Source: CAZWVI01 sp964637165
GTDB taxonomy: Bacteria; Planctomycetota; UBA1135
DNA: 64,000 nucleotides
Assembly (NCBI GenBank): GCA_964637165.1
Contig: CAZWVI010000005.1
Location: 80,638-144,637 of the forward strand
Direction: 5' to 3'
Shown here: positions 1-8,288 of the stretch, one piece after another
How the letters are laid out: every line of letters starts with the position of its first letter
Position numbering within the stretch: the first letter of the stretch is position 1
The notes under the pieces: model-generated
What the model was told of the DNA's origin: nothing
The model's input: the letters and a program-made list of their open reading frames with translations, nothing else
Database searches by the model: none
Made by a program: the position numbers and the translations under genes

Positions 1-368
1 CAACGTGAACTTAAGTACTCCTGACCTTCAATTCCAATGTGCGCCAGACAGCGCAAAGCTTGAGTTGAGATGGCGGCGTTTGTTGTTGTCGATAATTCTT
101 TTATTGTGTTGAAAACTAAATCACTTTCTGCGAGTGAAATAGAGTGAACCGCTGCGGTTTTAAAGTTCGGCAACATACTTGGGAGCATTTCCTTAAGTGC
201 TTTAACGCCTTCGTCGCCACAGGACATACCAATTCGATAAATCGCATTACGCCGTTTACTTTGGGAGGCGTTTTCAGCGAGTAAGTTTGAGTACTCTTGG
301 ATAAGTTGCCCGAGTTCGACGGACGGCTCTTGCGCGATGCAAGTTGCGGCCAGCATTAAAGTGATCAT
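1..368 (-). CDS. HEAT-like repeat exported protein (3' end outside window)
   Basis: Only the first 122 or so codons are present; the frame is open to the window edge. The product begins with a short hydrophobic, signal-like segment (MITLMLAATCIAQ). It continues as amphipathic helices of HEAT/PBS-lyase style, with segments such as GDEGVKALKEMLPSM and ALRCLAHIGIEGQEYL. Its ATG overlaps the TGA of the upstream HEAT/VWA gene (ATGA), which implies translational coupling and a shared job in the cell envelope. Such repeats form solenoids for protein binding. No catalytic motif is visible in this fragment, so a specific function cannot be given. Confidence 0.7.
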   Translation of the reverse strand, partial: MITLMLAATCIAQEPSVELGQLIQEYSNLLAENASQSKRRNAIYRIGMSCGDEGVKALKEMLPSMLPNFKTAAVHSISLAESDLVFNTIKELSTTTNAAISTQALRCLAHIGIEGQEYLSSR

Positions 369-2344
369 TGCAGCTCGCGCAGGTCGACAGCTTGGCCACC
401 ATTTGCGGCAGCGAGGTCAGCCAAGAAAACCGCCTTGGCTTGGCCGCCGGCAATCGTGTTGATGTTGATGCGTAAGTCGCGGTTGCGGCGAGTGATGTCG
501 GTAACAATGCGCCGGGTGTCAGTCATGCCGACACTTGGTTCGCCATCAGTCATTAAGAAAATATTTTGGGTGTCAGGAATATCCATGGCGGCGTTTACTG
601 CGGCGTAGATATTGGTGCCGCCAAAAGGCAGTGCGCGGTCGAGGTAAGCGTGGGCCGCGGAAATATTTTCTTCGCTTGGAGTTAGCGATTCAGGTTTCCA
701 AAGAGTAGTGCTCGATGAAAATAACACCACGTTGAAAACAGTACTACTCGGCATACTCGAAATTGCTTGCTTAAGAGCATCGGCGAAAACGCGGAATCGA
801 GTTTCGCCATTAGCGTGTTCACCACCGAGGATTTCACTCATTGATCCGCTGATGTCTAAGATGAATACAGTATTGCCGGCCGTAATTGGGATACCGTGAT
901 AGCTGGTGTATTCGTCATCTGATTTGCGTTTGTCACGAATTGTTTTTAGTGATGCCGCGGCAATATCGGCGGCCGGTAATTGATAATCATCACCTTGTTC
1001 TTCTAGCCAACGCCGCCAGCTATTGGCGTTCTCTTGAAAATCTTCGCCGCTAAGTTGAGCAAGAGCTTCAGCAAGTTCGACTCGCACTCGACTTGATTCA
1101 TTTTCTAACAAATCGATTAAGGCTCCCATGCATTTAACACTGCGGCGCCGAGTAAGTGCTTCAACGCTAGCCGACCGCACCGCCCAGGATTCATCAACGA
1201 GAGCTTTAATAAGTGAATCGACCGATGATCTGGTTGAGCCGCCACCAAGTGCAAGACACGCGTTCAAGCGCAACTCCGGATGTTGGTCGCTACACATCTT
1301 GATGAGGGTGTTTTCAATTTCAGTCGTAAAGTCGCCAAGTTGCGATAAGGCCCAAGCGGCTTCGTTGCGGATGGTGTGTTCGCCATCTTTGAGTTGCTCA
1401 AGCAAAATATCCATTACGCCTTCAGGGCGCGCGGCGGCCAGGCCACGAATTACATGACGGCGGATTGCCTGATCTTTTTTGCCGATGAGCTTGACCAGGG
1501 CTTTAGTGGCCGCCGCTGGGTCGTGTTTAGCACTTGAAGCAAGGGCATCGACCAAAATAACTTGGACGGCTTCGTCGCGTTCTTTCATCGCCGCTTTTGC
1601 AATCAAGTCAATTTCTTTAGTGGTGTTAGCGTTGCGTAAAGCATCGCCAATCACCAACATGAAGTTTACATTGCGCGAGTTGCGCAAGACCTTGATTAGG
1701 GCCTTGAAGGCTTTTTCACTGCCAATGCGACCGCAGGCACGCGCCGCTTCAACGCGCGACTCAAGGCTCGAATCTTTTAAGCCTTTTTCTACTAATTTGG
1801 CACCGGCAATAATTTCACGTTCAGCAATTCCATAAAAGGCGGCCGCCCGCACCGCGGCGGATTTATGTTTTGCTGCATTCAAGATAGCTTTGTCAATTCC
1901 TTGTAGGTCGGAATCAATTACCGCGTACAACATTGAGGCCGCGGCCATCGCATTTTTTTCTTTATCAAATCTAACCAGCAACCATTCGCCATCACCTTCG
2001 CTGGCTAAAACTCGCGCCGCGGTGCTGCGGTCGGGGAGTTGCTTACTGTTTAAAACAATTTCGCGCAGATGGCCGACCGCCGCAGAGTGGTGGCACATAC
2101 CTAAGGCCAGAATTGCTGAGCCGCGGTCCATCGAACTTAGCTTATTAAGCAAATCAGCCAAGGCGTTTGCGGCAGCTTCGCTTTGCAAGTTGCCAACTTT
2201 AAACAAAGCCTGGCCAATCATTTTGCGGTCGCCATCGCCGTCGAGTAAGGACTCGACCGCTGCCACGCGGGTAGCCAAGTCGCCGCTATTTTCTTGCTGA
2301 AGAAGTGGTTGAGCTGCCAGGCTAAGGCACAAGCTGAGTAACAT
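365..2344 (-). CDS. Exported HEAT-repeat protein with C-terminal VWA domain
   Basis: 659 residues. A signal-like N terminus (MLLSLCLSLAAQP) is followed by about 450 residues of repeated helical pairs. These carry the HEAT signature: an alternation like AVRAAAFYGIAE, ESRVEAARACGRIG, TIRNEAAWALSQLG, ELRLNACLALGGG. From about residue 495 a von Willebrand factor A domain begins, with an intact MIDAS start (DISGS) and the later FLMTDGEPSVG metal-site segment. VWA domains bind a divalent metal and a protein ligand; HEAT solenoids are scaffolds. An envelope adhesion or assembly scaffold is the natural inference, but no substrate can be named. The stop codon overlaps the start of the next HEAT gene. 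The Bax-inhibitor gene ends two bases upstream of this start, so all three may be co-transcribed. Confidence 0.85.
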   Translation of the reverse strand: MLLSLCLSLAAQPLLQQENSGDLATRVAAVESLLDGDGDRKMIGQALFKVGNLQSEAAANALADLLNKLSSMDRGSAILALGMCHHSAAVGHLREIVLNSKQLPDRSTAARVLASEGDGEWLLVRFDKEKNAMAAASMLYAVIDSDLQGIDKAILNAAKHKSAAVRAAAFYGIAEREIIAGAKLVEKGLKDSSLESRVEAARACGRIGSEKAFKALIKVLRNSRNVNFMLVIGDALRNANTTKEIDLIAKAAMKERDEAVQVILVDALASSAKHDPAAATKALVKLIGKKDQAIRRHVIRGLAAARPEGVMDILLEQLKDGEHTIRNEAAWALSQLGDFTTEIENTLIKMCSDQHPELRLNACLALGGGSTRSSVDSLIKALVDESWAVRSASVEALTRRRSVKCMGALIDLLENESSRVRVELAEALAQLSGEDFQENANSWRRWLEEQGDDYQLPAADIAAASLKTIRDKRKSDDEYTSYHGIPITAGNTVFILDISGSMSEILGGEHANGETRFRVFADALKQAISSMPSSTVFNVVLFSSSTTLWKPESLTPSEENISAAHAYLDRALPFGGTNIYAAVNAAMDIPDTQNIFLMTDGEPSVGMTDTRRIVTDITRRNRDLRININTIAGGQAKAVFLADLAAANGGQAVDLRELQ

Positions 2345-2346
2345 TT

Positions 2347-3063
2347 TTAGTCGCGGCGCGAAAGCAACATCAGAATGTGCTTAAACATAATGACCACGTC
2401 GATAAACAAAGCGCAGACCGCAGGAACAACTGCGGTAGTTGGGTAATGGCGCATGATGTTTGAGGTGTCGTAAATCACAAAGCCGGCCATTAATAAAACA
2501 AAGCAAATTGAGACCCCGATTCCGGAGGTGCCAAAGCCGAACAACCAGCCTAGCAGAAGGAATCCAATCAGAACCGCGAAGCAGGTCCAAAGCGCGGCGC
2601 GCATGAATGAGAAGTCGCGTTTACTGGTGAGGGTGTAAATGGTCAGCGCACCAAAGACAACTCCAGTAAGGACTGCGGCTTGGGCGACCACTTCGGGGCC
2701 ACCTTGACCAATCGCGAAGGTAACTAAAGGGCCGGTTAGAAGTCCTTCTATCGTGGCAAAAATTCCGAGGGCAATAATGTTAATTGGGAAGCGATTGGCC
2801 GCCAGTCGCAGGACCCCGAACATAACCATCATCAGCACCATATAGCCGAGAAATCCGCCCCGATAAATTGGGGCAACTAAGCTCAGTGCAAGTTGCGAAT
2901 TACTAGCCCACCATGTGACGCCAGTGAAAAACACTATGGTTAGTGAGAAAAGGGAGTAAACCTTGCGCAGGAAGGCCATGCGCTCGGCGGAACTCACTTG
3001 AATGGCCATCATGCCTTGGTGGCCTTGAGTCTGGGAAGAAGTGGAAGAAATCATTTTGGACAT
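2347..3063 (-). CDS. Bax inhibitor-1/YccA family membrane protein
   Basis: About 238 residues with seven predicted membrane segments after a polar Ser/Gln-rich N terminus, the usual size and layout of the BI-1/YccA family. The C-terminal part (FVIYDTSNIMRHYP followed by a last hydrophobic segment) is the family hallmark; the aspartates there belong to the di-Asp pH sensor of bacterial BI-1 calcium-leak channels. In bacteria, YccA also modulates the FtsH protease. The frame extends to a GTG at 3084, but those codons lie inside a dispersed palindromic repeat. I therefore start at the ATG at 3063 (MSKMISS); an internal ATG near 3054 or 3015 is also possible. No clear Shine-Dalgarno sequence decides it. 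Confidence 0.88.
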   Translation of the reverse strand: MSKMISSTSSQTQGHQGMMAIQVSSAERMAFLRKVYSLFSLTIVFFTGVTWWASNSQLALSLVAPIYRGGFLGYMVLMMVMFGVLRLAANRFPINIIALGIFATIEGLLTGPLVTFAIGQGGPEVVAQAAVLTGVVFGALTIYTLTSKRDFSFMRAALWTCFAVLIGFLLLGWLFGFGTSGIGVSICFVLLMAGFVIYDTSNIMRHYPTTAVVPAVCALFIDVVIMFKHILMLLSRRD

Positions 3064-3083
3064 TGACCGCATCGGGTGGGTCA
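3064..3083 (+). repeat. Dispersed 20-bp palindrome, copy 1
   Basis: TGACC-GCATCGGGT-GGGTCA, preceded by GGACAT. It sits between the symporter stop and the Bax-inhibitor start, touching the chosen ATG. A possible half copy (TGACCCCAT on the minus strand, near 3102-3110) forms the last codons of the symporter. Confidence 0.85.
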
Positions 3084-3097
3084 CTTTTCTATTTTAA

Positions 3098-4948
3098 CTA
3101 AATGGGGTCAGTTCGGTTCCAGGACCAAAAAAGCATCAAGGAGCCTCCAGTGGCGGCAATGAGGTAAGGGGACCAATCCTGGCCCAAGACCCAGGCTCCA
3201 ACTAGAAACATCAATCCGTAGATTACGGTTAGTCCACCGAGCCAGCCGACGAGCGCGGCCACAATTCGTGGGCGGTTATCGCTGGTGTTAACAATTTTTG
3301 ACCACCAACCAAAGGGTCGTACCTTGGCGTGGAATTTGCGTAGATGCGCTTCATCAACTGGAGCAGTTAAGAAAGTGGTGGTTAACATCACTACGATTGC
3401 TACGGCAATAACAATTAAATATTGGCCGGAGTGATCCCATGGAACTCCAGCTTCCCAACCATTAAATGGCGCCGCGGCCCACACACTATCTGGAAGTACG
3501 AATTTCAAAATAACCGTAGTGACTCCCGAAGCAATTAATGCACTGAACTCAGTCCAGGCATTTGCTCGCCACCAAAACCACCGCAATAAGTAAGCGGGGC
3601 CAAGGCCGCCAAGCAGGGCTAAAGACAATGTGAACAAACTCGAAATACTGCCAGCGGTAAGTGCGAATGTTGCACCCAATATTCCAACTCCAAGTTCGGC
3701 CAAGCGTCCCACATTTACATAGTGACGAGGTTTTGCTTCGCGCTTAATAAAGCGGCGATAAATATCATTTACTACATAAGCACTCGCTAGGTTGAAGTGA
3801 GTGTCAAGGGTGCTCATGAATGCCGCTAGAAAACTAGCACACATTAATCCGAACAATCCGGGCCCTAAAAATTGCGCCATCATCATGGGATAGGCGGCTT
3901 CGTGGTCGGGCACCATTTTGCCGCCGATTTCAATTAGTGGTAATGCTGAATCGGGGATTAAAGCCTCTCCGGTGAGGGCTAATGGCGCAACCGAGCATAG
4001 GGCCACGAAAATCCAAGGCCATGGTCGCAGGCAATAGTGTGCGATGTGAAACCACAATGATGCGGCGCGCGCGTGTTTTGCATCACGGCACGCGGAGAAC
4101 CTTTGAATAGCATGGCCGCCACCATCAGCGTTTTTATTGGCCCAACCTTGGAGTGCGGCTAACACCACAAATGCCGTGAAGCCTTGCGTCCAAAATGAAG
4201 CCGCGGTCCATCCGCCGCCGCCAGTTACCGGCATGAATGCAGTTTTTGCGGGGCCGAGGGAGGCAATCGCTTCGCGCGCGGCGTCCATTCCACCGAATTG
4301 GTCGGCAGCTTTTACTCCTAAAATAATTGCGCCAGCCATCGCTAGAACAAATTGGAATAAATCAGTTACAACTACTCCCCAAAGTCCGGCCATCATTGAA
4401 TAGCAAAGCGCCATCGCTACCGCGCTGCCGACAATTAACATGTCGTAAGTGCCGTCGTCTAAACCTAGAACCACGCGCACGACCTTGAGCATGGCTAACA
4501 GCACCCAAGCCAATACCAAGGTGTTGGTGATTAAGGAATGGTAGGCACCGTAAAAGCCGCGCAGGTTGCGGGCCGGTTTCCCGGAATATCGGAGCTCGAT
4601 GAATTCTGCATCGGTGGTTACTTCGGCGCGGCGCCACCATCCGGCGAGGAACACGAATGCCAGTGCGCCGCCGACGGCGAATCCCCACCAAATCCAGTTG
4701 GTGGCCAAGTTGCCCGAGCGTACCCATCCGGTTACGACTAGGGGAGTGTCGCTAGCAAATGAAGTGGCGACCATTGAGGTGCCAGCAATCCACCACGGTA
4801 GTGAGCGGCCGGCGAGATAAAAATCTTGGGTGGATTGGGAGGCGCGGCGCGACAGCAAACTGCCGATAGTTATCGCCAACACTAAGTATCCGCCAATTGC
4901 CAGCCAATCGAGTGGCTGGAAGATGGTAGCGGTGACGAGGGTGTGCAC
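3098..4948 (-). CDS. Sodium:solute symporter (SSS/SLC5 family)
   Basis: 616 residues with about 13 hydrophobic segments. The N-terminal family pattern is clear: TM1 (WLAIGGYLVLAITIG), then STQDFYLAGRSLPWW and TSFASDTPLVVTG around the first and second helices, as in SLC5 sodium-coupled transporters of sugars, carboxylates or osmolytes. The substrate cannot be read from the sequence. An SSS symporter next to a NagZ-like GH3 hydrolase (10 bp upstream, same strand) suggests uptake of a sugar or amino sugar released by the hydrolase, which is an inference from context only. The last four residues (TDPI) are encoded by what looks like half of the window's dispersed repeat. Confidence 0.9.
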   Translation of the reverse strand: MHTLVTATIFQPLDWLAIGGYLVLAITIGSLLSRRASQSTQDFYLAGRSLPWWIAGTSMVATSFASDTPLVVTGWVRSGNLATNWIWWGFAVGGALAFVFLAGWWRRAEVTTDAEFIELRYSGKPARNLRGFYGAYHSLITNTLVLAWVLLAMLKVVRVVLGLDDGTYDMLIVGSAVAMALCYSMMAGLWGVVVTDLFQFVLAMAGAIILGVKAADQFGGMDAAREAIASLGPAKTAFMPVTGGGGWTAASFWTQGFTAFVVLAALQGWANKNADGGGHAIQRFSACRDAKHARAASLWFHIAHYCLRPWPWIFVALCSVAPLALTGEALIPDSALPLIEIGGKMVPDHEAAYPMMMAQFLGPGLFGLMCASFLAAFMSTLDTHFNLASAYVVNDIYRRFIKREAKPRHYVNVGRLAELGVGILGATFALTAGSISSLFTLSLALLGGLGPAYLLRWFWWRANAWTEFSALIASGVTTVILKFVLPDSVWAAAPFNGWEAGVPWDHSGQYLIVIAVAIVVMLTTTFLTAPVDEAHLRKFHAKVRPFGWWSKIVNTSDNRPRIVAALVGWLGGLTVIYGLMFLVGAWVLGQDWSPYLIAATGGSLMLFWSWNRTDPI

Positions 4949-4957
4949 GCCTTAGTT

Positions 4958-6334
4958 TTATTCGCCGCCGGTGAAGAGTAGCGCCAGTAATGCTGGCGAC
5001 AGTCCCGGTAGGAAAAAGCCCTTTACGCTCGCCGGAGGGAGTTCTTCAGCCTCGGGCGCACCGGCCACGTAAACCGTTGGGTGGTTATGGGCGACCGCGT
5101 CGAGCCATGGCCCGGGGAGTTGGGGCATGCCGCGACCCTCCCGTGCACCGCATAAAATCAGCAGTGAGTCGGGCATTTTTTCAGGTGGTTGGGAATCTGC
5201 TGGTAGCACTTCGACGCCCCATTCCTCGAGGAAGCGATTGGCGTCAGGGGTGCTAGCGAGTGCGTATGCAAGTTCCGGTCGTGGGTATTTGGTGCGGCCG
5301 GCGGCGCCACCGTGTAGTGGTTTGAGCAATCGTTTGGCACCGGCGCCCATGACTAAAGGTTTTTGCGCGGCGATTGGGGTGCTAAGCGCTAATTCGGTTA
5401 ATTTTTCAAGGCGGGCCACGGATTGTTCAACGTGGTCTTTGGAGAGATCGCCGCGCTCCATTGCGTGGCGCAGGCTCATCGCCAAGACCACTGGATCTTC
5501 AGGGTCGAGTAACAAATCACAACCTGCATGAATCGCCTCGATAGCAAGTTCTTCGTGGGGGCCGTCGCCGAATCCGGCCATGCGCAATGAATCTGTGACG
5601 ACAACGCCGTCGTAATTCATGTCTTTACGCAGGAAGTCCATCAAAATCGGCGAGCGGGTGGTCGGCCGCATTTCATCGTCGATTAGCGGAAATTCGATGT
5701 GGCCAGTCATTACGCTGGGCATTTGGTCGATGAGCGCGCGGAATGGCTTGAGGTGGTCTTCGATGTCCTCAAAACAGACCGCGGTTTCGACGTGGCTGTC
5801 TTGGGCGCATCCGCCGTGGCCTGGGAAATGCTTGCCGCAGGAAATTGCGCCACCATCGGCGAGGCCGCGCATCCAGGCATCGGCGCAGGAAATGATTCGC
5901 TGGATTTCGCCACCAAATGCGCGGTTGGCAATGATGGGAGAATTGATCGAATTGTTGGCCGTACGGTGGAGGTCGAGGACCGGGCCGAATACCCAAGGAA
6001 CGTTGGCCGAGCGGGCTTCGGTGGCCGTGCGGTGGCCGGCGTCGTAGCAGGCTTCTTCGCCGAGCATGCCAAGTGCCCAAGCATCGGGTAGCGGGGTTAA
6101 ACCTTCGAATTGCTGGCCGGCACCACGTTCTAAGTCGGCGGCGAAGACAATTGGATGACCGGCCTCGGCTTCGAGGGTTTCGTGCATCCACACCACGTCC
6201 TCGGCATCGCCGCCAAAGATAAGGAAGAAACGCGGATTGAACTCGCGCAAACAGCGCAATGCTTCAGCCAGACCTTCACCTTTATCAAGGCGAATCGTCG
6301 GGGCAACTAACCAATCGGTGAGGCTAAAAGACAC
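4958..6334 (-). CDS. GH3-family glycoside hydrolase, NagZ-like beta-N-acetylhexosaminidase
   Basis: 458 residues. The catalytic N-terminal barrel contains KHFPGHGGCAQDSH, the NagZ loop that carries the Asp-His acid/base dyad. The nucleophile segment VVTDSLRMAGF follows. NagZ enzymes remove terminal N-acetylglucosamine from muropeptides; broader GH3 relatives act on other beta-glycosides. E. coli NagZ is about 340 residues; here the extra 120 C-terminal residues (ILCGAREGRGMP, then a beta/alpha stretch) resemble a trimmed GH3 C-terminal domain. No signal peptide is seen, so a cytoplasmic role in wall or chitin-fragment recycling is likely. The gene is divergent from the asparaginase gene with only 35 bp between starts and lies 10 bp upstream of the symporter. 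Confidence 0.88.
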   Translation of the reverse strand: MSFSLTDWLVAPTIRLDKGEGLAEALRCLREFNPRFFLIFGGDAEDVVWMHETLEAEAGHPIVFAADLERGAGQQFEGLTPLPDAWALGMLGEEACYDAGHRTATEARSANVPWVFGPVLDLHRTANNSINSPIIANRAFGGEIQRIISCADAWMRGLADGGAISCGKHFPGHGGCAQDSHVETAVCFEDIEDHLKPFRALIDQMPSVMTGHIEFPLIDDEMRPTTRSPILMDFLRKDMNYDGVVVTDSLRMAGFGDGPHEELAIEAIHAGCDLLLDPEDPVVLAMSLRHAMERGDLSKDHVEQSVARLEKLTELALSTPIAAQKPLVMGAGAKRLLKPLHGGAAGRTKYPRPELAYALASTPDANRFLEEWGVEVLPADSQPPEKMPDSLLILCGAREGRGMPQLPGPWLDAVAHNHPTVYVAGAPEAEELPPASVKGFFLPGLSPALLALLFTGGE

Positions 6335-6369
6335 GTGCTTACTTTATCGCTGCGGCGGGCAGAATTGGG

Positions 6370-7236
6370 GTGGCGAATGTAGACTTTCCGCCCGTGTCAA
6401 AGCCCTTACTCCTAGTTCATGCCGGTGCTGGTTCAGTGCCGTTGTCATCTTTTCCGCAACATCTTGAAGGATGTGTTGCGGCGGTTGAGGAAGGGTGCGG
6501 CGAGTTCGTGAATGGCGCGGTGAATGCGGCTTGTGCGGCGGTTTGCGTGTTGGAAAAAAATCCGCTATATAACTCAGCAACCGGTTGCGCTTTAACTTTA
6601 AAGGGCGGGGTTTCTTTGGATGCCGCGGTGATGGAGGGATCTACCCGCAATGCCGGTGGCGTTTGCGCTTTGGGTGCTTTCCGAAACCCGGTCCTGATAG
6701 CTAAAAAGTTGTTGCCAGAACCGACGATTTTGTTGGCCGGCGGCGGGGCCGATGAGTGGGCTCGCGAACATGGTTTTGAGATGATTTCCGAAGGGGAATT
6801 GATTACCGAAGCCGCCGCCGAGCAATGGAAGAAAGTTGTTAAGGAAGGCACCCCAAGTAATTGGGCGGGTGGCACGGTCGGAGCTGTAGCACGAGATGCC
6901 GACGGCAATTTGGCCGCCGCAACTTCGACCGGAGGAACAATGGGCAAGTTGCCCGGCCGTGTTGGTGATTCTCCACTTATTGGAGTTGGTACCTACGCCG
7001 ATGACGTGTGCGCAATTTCGGCCACAGGTGAAGGCGAGGCGTTTATGCGCGCATCATTCGCCGCCCGACTAGCAGACGCCATTGGCCATGGCGGCGACCC
7101 CCAGGAGGAGTTAGAAAAATCATTGGCGAGAGTGAAGAAAAATTACGGTGGAATTGGTGGCGCGATTTTGATTACCCGTGATGGAGGGCCATTTATGGCT
7201 TGGACGACGGAGAGAATGGCACACGCACACTCTTAG
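6370..7236 (+). CDS. Isoaspartyl peptidase/L-asparaginase (Ntn-hydrolase)
   Basis: 288 residues of the plant-type asparaginase family, which self-cleaves to expose a catalytic Thr. The cleavage and active-site segment is typical: NWAGGTVGAVARDADGNLAA with Thr as the new N terminus, followed by STGGTMGKLPGRVGDSP and GVGTYAD. The early HAGAG motif (LLLVHAGAGS) is the N-terminal hallmark. It hydrolyses isoaspartyl dipeptides and asparagine in the cytoplasm. The frame starts at GTG 6370; a second GTG at 6394 (giving a start at VSKPLLLVHAGAG) would match family N termini better, so the first eight residues are uncertain. A dispersed palindrome and a bidirectional terminator follow the stop. Confidence 0.9.
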   Translation: MANVDFPPVSKPLLLVHAGAGSVPLSSFPQHLEGCVAAVEEGCGEFVNGAVNAACAAVCVLEKNPLYNSATGCALTLKGGVSLDAAVMEGSTRNAGGVCALGAFRNPVLIAKKLLPEPTILLAGGGADEWAREHGFEMISEGELITEAAAEQWKKVVKEGTPSNWAGGTVGAVARDADGNLAAATSTGGTMGKLPGRVGDSPLIGVGTYADDVCAISATGEGEAFMRASFAARLADAIGHGGDPQEELEKSLARVKKNYGGIGGAILITRDGGPFMAWTTERMAHAHS

Positions 7237-7241
7237 GACAC

Positions 7242-7261
7242 TGACCTAATCGGCTGGGTCA
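7242..7261 (+). repeat. Dispersed 20-bp palindrome, copy 2
   Basis: TGACC-TAATCGGCT-GGGTCA, preceded by GGACAC, five bases after the asparaginase stop. With its flanks it matches copy 6 (36475-36494) over about 30 bases with a single difference, so the two are near-identical units far apart. Confidence 0.9.
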
Positions 7262-7309
7262 CTCGATTTTCTAAGTACTTGTAGGCAGTAGGTTTATTAA
7301 AAAATATTT

Positions 7310-7340
7310 GCTCGGGCCTTGGCCCGAGCCTGTTTTTGTT
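7310..7340. terminator. Bidirectional rho-independent terminator
   Basis: A nine-base perfect stem (GCTCGGGCC / GGCCCGAGC) with a TT loop is followed on the plus strand by TGTTTTTGTTT. On the minus strand it is followed by a T-rich stretch (AAATATTTTTTAAT). It lies between the convergent asparaginase and ROK kinase genes and can end both transcripts. Confidence 0.9.
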
Positions 7341-7364
7341 TCTTACTCTTTTTGTTTTCTGACC

Positions 7365-8288
7365 TTACAAAGATTGGTGACCCAATCGATGCGGGCAGAG
7401 TCCCAAGAGTGCTGCTCCCATCCATCCCGCCGAATTCCCTAATTCCGACTTTTTCAAAATAAAATCTTCCGCTGTCCTTCCAAAGCATTGCAGTGCAAGT
7501 ACTTGCAGCGCCGTCGGCTTCAGCAGGTCGAGCACTGGTGCGGCTCCTCCGCCGATTAGGAAGACCCTCAGGTCGAGGATTAGCGCAACTTGGGATAGTG
7601 CTTCGCCAAGTCTTTGTCCGGCATTTGCAAATACTTTGGCGGCGGCTTTGTCACCAATACGGGCTAGCTTTGCCAAGTCTGGCAAACCGTCAAACTGAAT
7701 ATTATTTTCGCGGGCGACGGCGATGAGCTCGGTGGCACTGACCACAGCTTCGGTGCAGCCGCGTGCGCCGCAGTGGCAATTACGCTGGTGGCCAACTTTG
7801 ATATGGCCAAATTCTCCGGCCATTCCTCGCCCGCGCCAAAGTTCCCCATCCAGAACAATTCCTCCACCAATCCCAGTGCCGATTGTCGCAAATAGAAAGC
7901 TTGGATGTTCACGACCTGCTCCTAGGATTGATTCAGCATAAGCTGCCGCGCTGGCATCATTTTCAATCACGACCTCCCGCCCAATTTTCGCGGCCAAATC
8001 TTCGGCCGGATTTTGATCGATTAGAAATTGCAGGTTGGGGGAATCGCGAACAATTAAATCGTCATCGTCGAAAATTCCTGGGATGGTTAACCCAACCGGT
8101 AAAGTCAAATCCCCTTGTGCAAGTTCAGCGTGGCAGTCAGCAAGCACATCTAGGGTCGAGGCGTAATCTAAAATGCTTGGGGCGGAAAATTCACGTCCAG
8201 CAATATTTCCAAGTAAGACCCCGGATTTGACGGAAGTCCCGCCAAGGTCAAGGCCGATACTGCACTGGTCAAGTTTTGAATTCTTCAT
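7365..8288 (-). CDS. ROK-family sugar kinase (glucokinase-like)
   Basis: 307 residues. It carries the phosphate-binding start IGLDLGGTSVK, the catalytic-base segment IENDASAAAYAE, GTGIGGGIV, and the ROK zinc signature CHCGARGCTE with its preceding His (EFGHIKV). There is no N-terminal helix-turn-helix, so it is a kinase rather than a ROK repressor. The likely reaction is ATP-dependent phosphorylation of glucose or an N-acetylated hexosamine; the exact sugar cannot be told. The start ATG shares one base with the stop of the exported M28 peptidase upstream (TAATG), so the pair is translationally coupled. Confidence 0.92.
   Translation of the reverse strand: MKNSKLDQCSIGLDLGGTSVKSGVLLGNIAGREFSAPSILDYASTLDVLADCHAELAQGDLTLPVGLTIPGIFDDDDLIVRDSPNLQFLIDQNPAEDLAAKIGREVVIENDASAAAYAESILGAGREHPSFLFATIGTGIGGGIVLDGELWRGRGMAGEFGHIKVGHQRNCHCGARGCTEAVVSATELIAVARENNIQFDGLPDLAKLARIGDKAAAKVFANAGQRLGEALSQVALILDLRVFLIGGGAAPVLDLLKPTALQVLALQCFGRTAEDFILKKSELGNSAGWMGAALLGLCPHRLGHQSL

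Noticed and set aside
3064..3084. Longer N terminus of the Bax-inhibitor gene from a GTG
   Set aside because: The extra codons lie inside a dispersed repeat copy and add nothing like the family N terminus.
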